Assembly (NCBI GenBank): GCA_022818135.1
Contig: JAFMSR010000014.1
Location: forward strand, 35,025,433-35,089,432
From: Saxidomus purpurata
Taxonomy: Eukaryota; Mollusca; Bivalvia; Venerida; Veneridae
Direction of reading: 5' to 3'
Length of the DNA stretch: 64,000 nucleotides
Shown here: positions 23,086 to 34,285 of the stretch, piece by piece
Layout of the letters: every line of letters starts with the position of its first letter
How positions within the stretch are numbered: the first letter of the stretch is position 1
Made by a program: the position numbers and the translations under genes
The notes under the pieces: model-generated
The model's input: only the letters and a program-made list of their open reading frames with translations
What the model was told of the DNA's origin: nothing
The model's database searches: none

Positions 23086-24729
23086 ATCATTATCCTATCA
23101 GTATAATTATTTTAATATTATTAAATTTCTGTTAAAATATAGATTTTCAAATCTATTACGCGTGTTTAGACAAAAATAACCATCAATCATCCGTAACAGC
23201 AATATTGAAGTGAACATCAAAAACAATATTTCATTTTGAATTCATAAATAATTTTTGATCAACAGAATAGTTACATGACGAAACTTGAGGGTGGCGGGAC
23301 GGATAGGGAGAAACAAATAATACTAAAGCAGAGAGGACAATATTGGATACAAATCCAAACAAAATGTTCTGGAATCCGCCTAAATAAAATTCTGATGGCC
23401 GCAGGGAAAAGGACCGGGATTCTGACTGTTGATTGGCTGGTATAGATATATCAGGGAGATGCTGTATAAACGTATACACTAGCTGTATTAATTAGAATGT
23501 CCATTGCGGTATAAAGCGAAACTGTGATGTGATGCTACATGTATTAGACGGAAATAATTGTAGATATTATTCAAATATTATCTCATGTGAAAATGATTCT
23601 TACATGTATCTAGCAATAAACTGAAAACAGCTTTAAAGTCTGATACTGCAGCAATTAAACATAATGTAACATTTTTCGATTCAAGACAAATAGACCGTGT
23701 CCGTCTTATGTGCAGTGATTATGTAATTGTATGAAGTTGCTTTATGGTTTCCTTTCATGGTTTTTAAACGGATAATTCATTTGCATGAATATTGTTTTAC
23801 GTCGGTTATTGAGTCGGCTACTTGCAGTCGTTCTTCTCGAAACCAGCTGTCAGTGAATGAATATTATAGTAGTTTGCGCAATCAATTTCTAACGTCATAA
23901 ATATTAGAGAAGTAGGAATGACAGATAATATTTCAGGATTTGCATTTTATAAAGTATCATGCAATATTACAAAGCATATCCTTTTAATGTTGACTATAGA
24001 TATTATGCAAGTTGTAAATTACTCTCTGTTGTATAGTTTGTCTTGATAACTTTGCATTTTTCTTTGTTCAATGTTTTGATTTGTAATCATGTGAGTCTTC
24101 GTTTACGTGAAGGAAATAAAGTTGTATATATACATGTACGATATATAGATGTTCCTCACTTCGCTACTTTTTGGAATAAATATGAAGCAATAACCGAGAT
24201 AGAATGAAAGATAAATTTCTAAATAATTAAATAATAGTTATAGGTATTCGGATAAATTGCTCTTTCCTGTTACAGTTGAAATATGTGATTAAAATAGGAA
24301 CACTCTACCGCCAACATTGAACAAGTCAATTTATTTTTTCAAATGTTACACTGTGTTAGCTGTTTTACTGACTGGGATTTTATTTCTGTTGACATGTTAG
24401 TTTCCGCTATATTCAAACACATTTAGTATAGTAATTTTTAACACCACCAAACCTTAAAAAATATTTGAATATGCATCACTCCAATTCATACACGGGCTCA
24501 GTTACCTGGAGTCATCTGTTAAAATGTTTAAGTTTGTTTAAAGTGTATTGCTATTAGTCCGTCCATTTTCCTGCCTTTTTCTCTTTTGAACTCGTTTGGA
24601 GAAAGCTGTATGGTTTACACTTTTTCAGTTTGGTGGTTTAAAAAAAGTTAATACGGGTAATTTCGGTTTGAATACGACATAAAATCGCAGAAGAAATATT
24701 AAAGATCTATAAATAATGATAAACTAACT
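23086..24729. other. No recognisable feature
   Basis: No gene, RNA gene or repeat could be supported. Confidence 0.5.
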
Positions 24730-25466
24730 ACACATTCAGTTTTCTCTTTCCAACTTTTTCGTTTGGCCCGGAGCTTGGCTCTAAGAACTTGGCACTAGCT
24801 TGTTGAAGTTTGATGCTGTTTTCTTGAGAGTGATGTGTTTCGACCTCTCGCCTGGCTTCTGATAACTGATCCTGATGATCTTCCAAGGTCAGCACTCCAA
24901 TATGACTTGTTTTGGCTCCTGTACCCTCGAGGACAGTACTTATGTGCAGCTTTAAGAATTGCCGCATTGAAATTGAAGCTCTTGGTGACTTTATTGAAGG
25001 CTCTGCCATCTGCATGTATATTTCTGCAGATGTCATCAGTAAGCTCCTTGTATGAGCTCCATTTAGCCTTCTTGTTGTTCCATCGAAGGAAGCTTGGCTC
25101 TTTTCCGGTTTTGTACTGCATGGTGAGGTAAACAGGGCGTTGGTCATAGCCTCCAATGTCACTGTTAACTAAAGTCACCTATGACAAGAAAGTTGGTGTC
25201 TTTAACATGGAAGGAATTCAAAGACAGTGGTATTGTCAGGTTGACAACATTCATCACCTTTCCCTCAGTCTAAGGCTCGAAACCTGGTACTCGGAGTCAT
25301 CCATGTGTATATTGGTTTGCAGTGCATCGATATTGTTTCTTGCCAGTGTAAGGATTCCTCCTTTTGCTATAAGCTTCAAGTGACATTGATATGTGTTTAA
25401 CTTTTTAATATGAAAAATAATTAACATCGAAGTATGACACACCACTTTCTTGCTGCTGAAGATCAT
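24730..25466 (-). pseudogene. Decayed non-LTR retrotransposon endonuclease and linker
   Basis: Reading the minus strand from high to low coordinates, the first block (about 25360-25256) gives GGILTLARNNIDALQT...EYQVSSLRLRER. Next comes TNFLVIGDFS (about 25190), which is the GDFN motif of AP-type LINE endonucleases. The text then jumps to NSDIGGYDQRPVYLTM (about 25165-25115), which stands for the terminal SDH.P motif, with the central part of the domain deleted. WNNKKAKWSSYKELTDDIC is the linker towards the reverse transcriptase. After a frameshift, LSEARREVETHHSQENSIKL and QQASAKF continue to about 24750. Several frame changes and a deletion make it non-functional. It may belong to the same LINE clade as the fragments at 1695, 10390 and 43757, but they do not overlap. 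Confidence 0.75.
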
Positions 25467-26056
25467 TGTACGATGACGTCTTTACACCGTTATATCACCA
25501 ACAGAAAGAAGGCAGCATAGTGCTATGTTTCTATGAAAACAGTTTTATTGACTGTGGATGCGATAACTCTACAGGGATTCAATTTGTTTATTAATTTCTC
25601 ACCTATGAGATACATATTTCCGCGCATTTACCCATGTGAGATAAACTTTCCTTGCATACCAGATGGGGATACCTGCAGTTTTTACCAGTGCTGGAAAATC
25701 TCATCTTACACCCCCCGTGTAAGACGACTTACGTGAATTGCTTATGACGTAACGTTATAAACAATGTGACGTCACTTTCCCAAACACAGCATCTAAAGAA
25801 CGTTTGTTTTTATATCAAAATTCATCATTTCGATAAGTTTGTTTTTAAATATATATTTTAAGATGCAAGACGGTATGCAAGAAAAAGTTTCTTCCATGAG
25901 ATACTTGGTTCAGTCGCTTCGGGTAACTGTTTCGCGGGAACTTGGCAGAGTTCAGTGACGGATATTTCGATCTGAACCTCGTGCTCATATAAGAAACTAA
26001 TATTCTTGCATATCGGATCGGCATTTCCGGTGATTTTGCCCATGCCGGAAAAACCG

Positions 26057-26081
26057 GTCTGGCACCCCTCCTATGCCAGAC
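26057..26081. repeat. Small hairpin with CCCCTCCTA loop
   Basis: Stem GTCTGGCA pairs perfectly with TGCCAGAC around loop CCCCTCCTA. Identical at 26457-26481. The copy at 59535-59559 has stem GTCTGACA/TGTCAGAC and the one at 25704-25724 has TCTTACA/TGTAAGA, so stems change in a paired way. Confidence 0.85.
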
Positions 26082-26223
26082 GACTCTCGTGAATTACTTA
26101 TGACGTAACGTTATAAACAATGTGACGTCACTTTCCTAAACACAACGTCGGAATATCGTTTTTTTTATGATAATTCATCATTTTGATAAGTTTGCATTTA
26201 GAAATCTTCTTTAAAGTGCAAGA

Positions 26224-26417
26224 CGGTATGCAAGAAAAAGTTTCCATCATGAAACACTTGGCTCAGATGGAAATATCCGTCACCTCGGGTAACTGTTTTA
26301 CGGGAACTCGGCAGAGCCTCGTTCCCGCCAAAACAGTTACTCTCGGTGACGAATATTTCGATCTGAACCTCGTTCTCATGACAGAAACTATCTTGCAAAC
26401 TATTCTTGCATATCGGA
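26224..26417. repeat. Long imperfect palindrome with CTCG turn (unit 2)
   Basis: The left half (cggtatgcaagaa...aaatat.cgtcacc...aactgtttta.cgggaa) pairs with the right half around the turn ACTCGGCAGAGCCTCG near 26307-26322. Within the stem the short motifs CCTCGGGT (left) and CTCTCGGT (right) are not inverted but read the same way, giving internal bulges. Confidence 0.85.
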
Positions 26418-26640
26418 TCGGCATTTCCGGTGATTTTGCCCATGCCGGAAAAACCGGTCTGGCACCCCTCCTATGCCAGACGACTCTCGTGAATTACTTA
26501 TGACGTAACGTTATAAACATTGTGACGTCAATTTCCCAAACACAACGTCTGAAAATCGTTTGTTTTTCATGATAATTCATTATTTTTATAAGTTTGCATT
26601 TAGAAATCTACTTTAAAGTGCAGGACGGTATGCTAGAAAA

Positions 26641-26790
26641 AGTTTCCATCACGAGACACTTGGCTAAGATGAAAATATCCGTCACCTCGGGTAACTGTTT
26701 TACGGGAACTCGGCAGAGCCTCGTTCCCGCCAAAACATTTACCCTCGGTGACGGATATTTCGATCTGAACCTCGTGCTCATGACAGAAAC
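26641..26790. repeat. Long imperfect palindrome with CTCG turn (unit 3)
   Basis: Near copy of the palindrome at 26224-26417, with the same turn and the same CCTCGGGT / CCCTCGGT asymmetry. Outer arms are cut short on the right, where the unit passes into other sequence at about 26795. Confidence 0.8.
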
Positions 26791-26849
26791 TATTAATCTC
26801 ACATCGTTTATCTCACACCGCTGCCGGACTATTTTTACATTAATTGTAA

Positions 26850-26995
26850 GCAGACATAAAAATCGAAAAATGACTGTAAAATTGTTATTTTTGAAATAAA
26901 CATAGGGTTGTTGGTATTCATTTTCTTAGTTAGATCATTTTCTATCCATCTATAGCAGTTGAGAAAAAGTTGATTTTCATTTTTTCATCCCCATC
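26850..26995 (+). repeat. Dispersed repeat flanking family C (copy 1)
   Basis: Shares aaatcgaaaaa.gactgtaaaa-like sequence, ggtattcattttcttag, gatcattttctatc.atctat and ttgagaaaaa.ttgattttca with 61767-61920. It probably belongs to the tail of family C. Confidence 0.75.
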
Positions 26996-27064
26996 CTGTA
27001 CTTGCACTTATTTCTTCTTACTTGTGTAAAACTGCGATTTAAACGGTGAGAAAATAAATCTACC

Positions 27065-27196
27065 ATGTCCATTGAGTTGTGGATAAGGAAATCCCACCCT
27101 CGGGTTGAGATACGTCCAAAAAAACTCGACAGAGCCTCGTTTTTGGACGTATCTCAACCCTCGGGTGGGATTTCCTTATCCACAACTCTTGAACAT
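27065..27196. repeat. Near-perfect 132-bp palindrome with CTCG turn
   Basis: The left arm 27074-27122 (gagttgtggataaggaaatc ...) and the right arm 27140-27188 pair over 49 bp except for two central bases of one octamer: both arms read CCCTCGGG, so that site is not inverted. The outer catgt.ca parts extend the pairing by about 8 bp each side. The turn AACTCGACAGAGCCTCG is nearly the same as in the palindromes at 26224 and 26641, but the arms are unrelated to theirs. Confidence 0.92.
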
Positions 27197-28294
27197 GTTA
27201 GATTCACTTTGTCCAGTAGGAAATATACATGTTTATATAATATAATATTTCCTTTGACTTTCCTTATTACATTGGAACAAAATAATGTATTTTCAGGATA
27301 AATCTGTCAAGCACTTGTTACCCATATAGGCCCTTATCCCTGGGGATTGCTACTAATGATATTCAGCATTTCATCGGGATGCGCTCTCGCACAATATTCA
27401 ACGTAAATGTCCTAATTTTTTTAATACGATGTCAAAACTCAGAGATTTCCTTTTTACAATAAGTCGGTGTTGAAAAGTCAGTTAAATCTCACTATAGACT
27501 TTAAACATGTGATAGGATAACTTTATTGTCAATGTAATAAAGTTATTTATTTTATAAGCTACTGAAATATGTTTTAGGCATGGTAATAGCAACCCTCAGG
27601 CCTATTTCATGATACGAGGACTTGGTTGCAGTTGAATACTATGTACATATTTTGAACAAAGGATACACTTTCTAGCACAAATATATGAGCTTCAAGATTT
27701 TTTTGTGACTTTGTAAAAACATTGACTGTTTATTTGCTGCATTAAAATCATTTCTAACTGTACCAAATATATTTGCTACGGTATGTATTGTTTAAATGAT
27801 TACAAATATGTTAATGGTGTCAGTGTTGTTAACACTGTTCGGCACTGTTTCAATCCGTATATACTGTCGCAAATATCAAACACACTAAATGGTTAACTCT
27901 TTTCTAACGAATAATGTTCTAAAATGCGAAATAAAACATTAAAATGCCTTCAATTTTTGTACTGTGTTTACGTTCGTAAACCGTCGCAAATTTAAATGAA
28001 TTAACCTATCAGAGTTCGCAATACAACGGAAGTGCGTAAGAATATTAATTACACCGGCGTGTGACTTCCTGAATGTCTGGTTTTGCTTTTACAGTCTGGC
28101 CTTACATATCATAAAACTCCATTAAGACAAGTAAAATAAATTATTATATTGTGTGACACTTTCTGAATAAATATCTATTAGTACATACGACGTTACTTTA
28201 ATGTATTTCCCAATGTTAAACATAAACATGAAAATAGTTACAAGTCGGCTAACTCCTACAGACGTCATCGCGATCCTAAATAACAAGTTCATAA
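27197..28294. other. No recognisable feature
   Basis: No gene, RNA gene or repeat could be supported. Confidence 0.5.
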
Positions 28295-28410
28295 CTACTG
28301 GTGTTTCCTATGAAAGGAAACAGAAAGGTGACACGAGAACTATTTTATTGAAAATCCAATTCCGATAGCAACGTAACATCAATGCCGGATGGAAGAAGAC
28401 AATAAAACCG
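28295..28410 (+). repeat. Diverged copy of the region around the globin TATA box
   Basis: Similar to 32858-32970: ctactgg..tttcctat, then att.tattgaaa.tccaat, then a run with cgga.gaa and ataaaac. I judge roughly 65-70 percent identity over 110 bp. The TATATAAG of the globin copy reads tatgaaag here. No globin reading frame follows. Confidence 0.45.
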
Positions 28411-28572
28411 TTGCATTTCTTGTATTTGAGAAAATACGGTATTATAATTATTGTTTGCATTGTGTTGCAAGCTGCTGAAGAACTCAAAGCAATTTTGAAG
28501 CAGCTCTTAAATGGTTGCACAGTTGTGTGAATCGACAAGCTTTATAGCTAACAGAAGATACAATATCAATAT

Positions 28573-28860
28573 TAATTAAAGCGCTGTTGGTGCTGATGGC
28601 CTGTGGGTTATAGATTGCTTGTTGGAAATTAACTCCGCATCATCTTTTGAATGAATTGTATTTCAATGTCGGGAATGTACGTAAATGATATATTTTTAAA
28701 AAACATTTATTGGAGGTGAATATAGATGAAACCGTTCGTAAATAAGGTTTTTAGTGAAATTACATCGTAAATTTGAAATCAAACTCTTATATCAAGCTCT
28801 TTAAGTTTTGTAAATATCCGCACTTTTCGTGAATATCTTCCGTAATCAGCGTAGGTTGAG
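28573..28860 (+). mobile_element. Internally deleted copy of family B
   Basis: The left end AAAGCGCTGTTGGTGCTGAT followed by ggcctgtgggttatagatt matches 62588-62625. After skipping what is about 450 bp in the full copy, it continues with gggaatgtacgtaaatgata, then aatcaaactct, and taaatatccgcacttttcgt at about 28812, matching 63110-63300. This is a short derivative of the copies at 51214 and 62586. Confidence 0.65.
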
Positions 28861-31859
28861 ATTAAAGTAGTACACCCCGAATGGTCACTATTTCAAACCT
28901 TGATAAACTTAATATTTTCATAATCTACATCTGTCTACCGACTAGTGTGCAAAATTTGAAGACATTTCACCGTTTAACTAAAAAGCTATTTCGTTCCCTA
29001 CTAGAAATACTGGCATTATTTAGAAATCCTAAAAGATTTGCAAGTTTTTATGTACATTCGTTCCAGAAATATTGCAGGCAAACGTGACATGTATTAGAAG
29101 TCTAGGAGTTTACCACGGGTAACAAAAATATGCAATTATGCGAAACAACAGGGGATACAATTTACCTAATTTTGCTTAGAGACATAGCACACATATAAAA
29201 TTACAAGAGTATAGCAAAAGATTAGGGATAGGGTAGGGCCATTGTGCATCACTAAAGATTAATGTTACGGCAAAGTTAAAACATCGACTCGTCAATATTT
29301 ATCCAGAAACTAACAAGCAATAATTTAGTCTCAATAAAGAATCTTGTTATACTGATTTTTACCAGTGGGCCGCCTTAAATTTATTTACCTTTCAAAATGC
29401 CCCTGTTGAGTTATTTGCCTAAGAAAGTTGCTTAGACATTATTATTTTACTAACAGATGGATAAAAATGACAATTTACCCGACAGAAAGGGGGGAATTTC
29501 AATAGTAAAAAGGGATATTTCTCAGATTGTCTGTATGTTTAACAGAAATTTAAATGTTACACAAAAATCAGATCCATTTGCTATACCCTTGGTAATATTT
29601 CTTTTTCTAGGAGTTTTAACCATTGACAAATGTGTATGATGGACGCTGAATTTACCTATTCATAGCATGTTTTGTTTTCTTCGTTTTTTTATCTATTCAT
29701 TTACTTTGTTTCGGGAAATGTATTGTTTTGCTACTGGAAATATTTCGCAAAATTGTTTATTTCGTTCGTTCATAACATGAATTGTTTTTTTGGGACGTAA
29801 ATATTTTGCAAAAGTCAAATTTGATCATATCTGTCCCTGACACGTACGGAAATAGATTTTTCCGACGGTTGGATTGATTCTTAAATAAACACTTTAAGTA
29901 TCTCGGCATGAAATCTAAATTGTTTTTAAAGATTTAAGAAAGCCTGTCGGCAGCAGGAGCAAAGATGTTTAGAAGCAATAAAAGATGCAGACGAAGAGCT
30001 GATAAAACGTTGCTGAAATAGTGTAAACATTTGAGTTTTAGCACTTTGTATTTATCTCCACAAGACAGAATTATAAAAGAATGTTATGTTTTGCATTAAC
30101 TAAAAGGACTTTGTTTATGGATTCTCACAAACAATTCGGTTTTATGTAAATTGCATAAAGTAGAGAATTCTACTTGAAATTTCTAGAATAAAAAAATAGT
30201 AAAGCTTCAACGTTATTATAATGTGTATTATATATAGTTTTTATTTTGCTTCTCTTATTACCTTTGTAATCTGCTATCGATCTGCTGCAAATTATACTCT
30301 ACAATAGTCCATTCTTCGACCATTTTTATTTTGGTTGTATCAAAATCTTGTTACAGACAGACTCCTTTTATTTAAGAGTAGATATTCATTTTGAAATTAT
30401 ACTGAAATCTACAACAATGCACAGTGATTTATTTTGGTTTGACTTGGTTCTGCAATTTAACGTGTTTGCAGAAGATTCTAATACATTCTTTCGAAATAAT
30501 ATTTGAGCAATAACACAAAATATACCTGACCTAGCTGACAATTTGTTATGTTTGACACCGGTCAGTGTAGTATCTAGTAAAGATTGTGTTATGCTGTACA
30601 TAATATATTTCCTAACAAATCCTGCTAAATATGTAGTATCAGTTTGATATATAATACTATTTTTGAAAAGCACGAATTAGTAAGCAACCGAGACTTCAGA
30701 TGACTAATAGTAAGTTTTTTCATTTCAGGAAATTATGAAATACAAAGATTATACAGCAAAATAAAGCTCTGATGTTTTCATTTGAGGCTGTTTCCGTTTT
30801 GGAATATATCCAATTTCTGGAGGAAAATTGTTAACCTTAATCATAACGACTGTAACGTTTATATACTATTACATAGGCCATATTTTCACTTTTACAGCTA
30901 AACGGATACGCCCACCAACCAATTTTTAATGTCTTTGATGTCTATAATCGCGGCAAGAAAATACATGTAGATGATTACACAAATTGACTACATCACTTGT
31001 TCGAGAAAGAACTCGAAACGGGTAATTATACCGCAACGAGTAAGTACGATTTCTACGGAGATTTTGTTTATCTAGATCTTAATCCAGATTCAACACCTTC
31101 AATACATTTCTACTTACCCTTTTTATCTCATCATTGCTTTTTCTAGACACTAAATTCAGCATTTACATGTATATGCAAACAGAAACTAGTTCCTTTCCAA
31201 ATCAAATTTGGCAATTTAGAAACACTGCATTGATTAACGTTGATAATATCCATTTTCCAAACTTACAGAAATATGACACCCCTTAAATTTGTGATGAGCC
31301 TATTATATAAGTACATTCACATCCTATTGAAGAACGCTGCATTATACATATAGGACGATTTTGTTTTATGAAAATATTTTTATGATCGTATGTGGAATTA
31401 TCAGTCAGTTCAGAAGAGACATCGTAAGAAACTAGATTGCCTGACTTTGTTTCCACTTGTTAAATCATGATTTCTTAATGATCCATTGTGCTTATTCTGA
31501 GTTTATTATGACGTTAGGAGTCAGTTTATAGTAAACAAAGAAAAACAGTTATTTAATGTCTTCAAGTTTGTTTTTTCATTAAACTTAGGTATTATTACAT
31601 ATGGCAGCAATATATTGTTACGTCTGGTGTGCCGGACGGAACATGATTTGATTGAAATGTAGGCGAGATGTAGATAAAATTTATTTCATCCAGTGGGATA
31701 ATACATATACATTGTTTACCAGGATTGATTGATTCGAACAAAATGAAAAAAACAAGCGAATTGTTATTTAAAAATATATATTACGAGGCATCATTATTTT
31801 CAAAAACACTCGCACAAAACGCTACATTTTCTTGACGAGATCCATTCATTAAGATATTA
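28861..31859. other. No gene supported
   Basis: No recognisable gene or repeat. A short coding-like frame at 29943-30017 is discussed among the findings. A small hairpin CGTCTGG-tgtg-CCGGACG lies near 31620. Confidence 0.4.
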
Positions 31860-32155
31860 TTAAGGGCCCCTGCATTTTTACATTGAATAAAATACAGTCA
31901 AAGGTTTGGACGCGTAGCTATTGAATCACGAGTGTGTAGCGATTTAGTTTTTTCGCATCCAAACGACTGTAGTTTATTCCAGGAGGCATTTATTATTTTT
32001 ATTCTAACACGATATTGTCTTTGAAATTTTCATCGCTTAGCAATATTTCATTATAACTTTTAAACACGGAATGCGATCTGACGCGTTTGTCATTTACCAC
32101 ACGTTTTGCCCGTGGACAACGTGATGTCTTTTATCGTTAAATAATGTACATATTC
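31860..32155. mobile_element. Foldback element, family D (second copy)
   Basis: Inverse orientation of 13600-13920. Its hairpin spans 31886-31979: GAATAAAATACAGTC.. and ..GACTGTAGTTTATTC form the base, gtttgga and tccaaac pair further in, and the centre holds gaatcacgagtgtgtagc, which on the other strand is the gctacacactcgtgattc motif of the first copy. Confidence 0.6.
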
Positions 32156-32857
32156 TTTTACTATACAGTATATTTTATAGGTAAAGTTCCGGATCGTTCC
32201 TATATCTCCCAGTTTAACTTTAGTTTCAAAAATTAATAACTATATAACTGCTCATACCTTAATTCGACATGATTTACTCAGATCAGTTAAATGTTTTATC
32301 TGATTCCTCTGTTATACAGTAAAATGAAATAGCTGATTAGATGATGAAGATTTTAAAATACTATGTTACCTTTTATCTTTACCCTCATAAATACAAGGGA
32401 TTCTGCCTATGCGACCAGTGTACATCATGATCCAACTGACTGTAGAGATCGTGTATTATTGTTATTTAGCAACTCACAGCTTAATCAGTTTTGCAGCCTT
32501 GCTGATATATTGATATAAAATCGATGATGAAAACCATTACTTTTTAGGGCCTGATGTTTTCATTATTATAAAGATGCTCCGCTCTTTATATTAAGCCGTT
32601 TCTTAATAAGATGTTAAATCTAAATATAACCTCAACTGTACAAATTTCAATAGTACGCCATGACCTGAAACCAAAAGCTTGTTATATATTATAACTTCAT
32701 AACCAATTATTGACTCCATTTGGACCTACAAATCATATGTTAATATTGTCGTGCAGTTATTTCGGTTAATGTTGTTAACAATCAACTATGTGTTTATAAA
32801 CCGAATTGTTTACATGTGCACAAATCCGGAGAACATAGTTAGTACGAGCGCGCACCA
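32156..32857. other. No recognisable feature
   Basis: AT-rich sequence upstream of the globin promoter region. Nothing specific could be assigned. Confidence 0.45.
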
Positions 32858-32871
32858 CTACTGGCATTTCC

Positions 32872-32879
32872 TATATAAG
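32872..32879 (+). promoter_or_regulatory. TATA-like box upstream of the globin gene
   Basis: TATATAAG lies about 560 bp before the globin start codon. If used, transcription would start near 32905 with a long 5' leader, or a leader containing an intron. In an AT-rich genome such a match can be accidental; the partial duplicate at 28295 is the only other hint that the region is special. Confidence 0.35.
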
Positions 32880-33432
32880 AACATACAAAACAAGACTAGT
32901 ATTATATTGAAATTCCAATACAAGTAGCTGGTTAGAATCGCATGACGGACGAAATATCATAAAACGTGCGCACTGTGAAAAAGGCGTCTTATGTGAAAGC
33001 AGACAGTTAGAAATACTTTGTTACAACACTTTGAATAGTTAGGAGAAAAAAATTGTAAAGCAAAAGTTCAAATGGACATTCGAAGAATTATTAGAATGCA
33101 GAACATGTTATTGAAAATGGAATAGACAGCTCATCGGCACAAACGGAAACGTGATACAATATTAGACCATTAGCATTTCATCGTGTAAATTGATATAAGC
33201 AAACATGGAATGTAACTTTAGAGTTGTGAATTACGGACAAAGACATCACTAAAATTAATGGTACAACTTGGATTATTATACTTGAAAAGACTGCAAGACT
33301 GAGGCTGTAATAGAAGTGATAACTATTTTTACAAAAGAATTGTTTTGTACAGAAACAGTGTTTTTATCAAATTATTTTTCCATCAATATAGTTTAATTGA
33401 AAAAGATTTGTAAGAAATCGAAAAGAAGAAAT

Positions 33433-34050
33433 ATGGGATGCACAAGTTCAATCTCTTTCACGAAAAAATCGTGCACACATTTTAACACGTACACTGGTCC
33501 TGTAAAATCACAGGTAATGTTTGCAGTGAAACATCCTGCAGAACTTACTCCTGCGGAAAGACATACCGTGCGAAGAACTTGGCCAACTCTGGCCAAAGAC
33601 TTACAAGGTAACGGGTTGCAAGTGTTTCTTAGAATATTTGAACTATGCCCTGAAACTAAAGTTCTCTTTCATGTCGAAAATGTTCGACACTCACAGCTTG
33701 CTCGGAGTGTTGTCATCAAGGCGCATGGGGCTCGGTTCCTTAGTGCAATCAGTGCTGCAGTAGATAACTTGGACGAATTTGACCAAGAGGATAACAAATT
33801 AGTTAGACTTCTGTTTCTTCTTGGACAACAACACAAACATTACAAGGGATTCAAACCGGAGTATTTTGAAATTTTCTATGAAGCCCTCATGTGGCAGTGG
33901 AAACGCTGCATGGGGGAACAATTTACATCGGAAGTGTCAGATACGTGGAGCCACGTGTTTGTTTTTCTGATGGAAAAGCTCAAAGAAGGATACTTTTCAA
34001 AAGGCGAAACGTTGGAAACAAAAACATTGAACAGTAATGAGTATCATTAA
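33433..34050 (+). CDS. Intronless, N-terminally acylated globin (globin-X/neuroglobin-like)
   Basis: Encodes 205 residues of a haem-binding globin. The start ATG at 33433 has a good context (A at -3, G at +4); it is the first ATG after an in-frame stop at 33394. Residues 1-6 are MGCTSS, the signal for N-myristoylation at Gly2 with a palmitoylatable Cys3, and two lysines follow at 11-12. The globin domain covers about residues 38-187: Trp50 (A12), Pro73 (C2), Phe79 (CD1), His98 (E7, in KAHG) and His134 (F8, in LGQQH), then Trp172 in helix H. All eight helices fit, in one exon, although animal globins usually have introns at B12.2 and G7.0. A 37-residue leader and an 18-residue hydrophilic tail extend the core. 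Acylated globins of the globin-X type are membrane-attached and linked to redox or NO chemistry rather than oxygen transport; placing this one there is inference. A retrocopy origin is possible; no poly(A) tract is seen. Confidence 0.93.
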   Translation: MGCTSSISFTKKSCTHFNTYTGPVKSQVMFAVKHPAELTPAERHTVRRTWPTLAKDLQGNGLQVFLRIFELCPETKVLFHVENVRHSQLARSVVIKAHGARFLSAISAAVDNLDEFDQEDNKLVRLLFLLGQQHKHYKGFKPEYFEIFYEALMWQWKRCMGEQFTSEVSDTWSHVFVFLMEKLKEGYFSKGETLETKTLNSNEYH

Positions 34051-34285
34051 TACTTCATTTTGTTCTTAAAGTAAAACTTCACAAGTCCATCAAAGCTGGT
34101 GACAATTACGTGATATGATTCTTTAAGAACAGATTTATAGATAGCTTGCCAAGTGGGTTTACCGCTGAACACGAGTTCTGGGAGTACATTATGTGTGCAG
34201 CTTCACGACTTAAAGGTCCACTACTTAGCGAAAATTAAGTGACAGTTATTTCAATGGCATGTACATTACCTTATGCAAGACACTA

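Larger units (their letters stand above)
25590..26810 (+). repeat. Three-unit array of hairpin-bearing repeats, family C
   Basis: The marker tgacgtaacgttataaaca occurs at 25745, 26101 and 26501 (steps 356 and 400 bp). Each unit contains, in order, a small hairpin with a CCCCTCC-type loop, the tgacgtaacg...gtgacgtca box, a aagtttgcattta.aaatct block and a long palindrome. The first unit is degenerate and its long palindrome is broken. Related fragments lie at 59470-59640 and 61690-61920. There is no coding region; apparent open frames are the palindrome read through. The class of element is unknown to me. Confidence 0.8.

Noticed and set aside
26183..26899. Two similar roughly 100-residue frames 26183-26503 and 26594-26899
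   Set aside because: They are alike because they read the same family C unit; the sequence is a palindrome and the frames also exist on the other strand.
33397..33432. A 12-codon upstream extension of the globin beginning at TTG
   Set aside because: TTG is not a usual animal start codon; the ATG at 33433 has a good context and creates the acylation signal.
33393..33596. 67-residue frame on the minus strand opposite the globin start
   Set aside because: Shadow of the globin coding sequence; no independent support.
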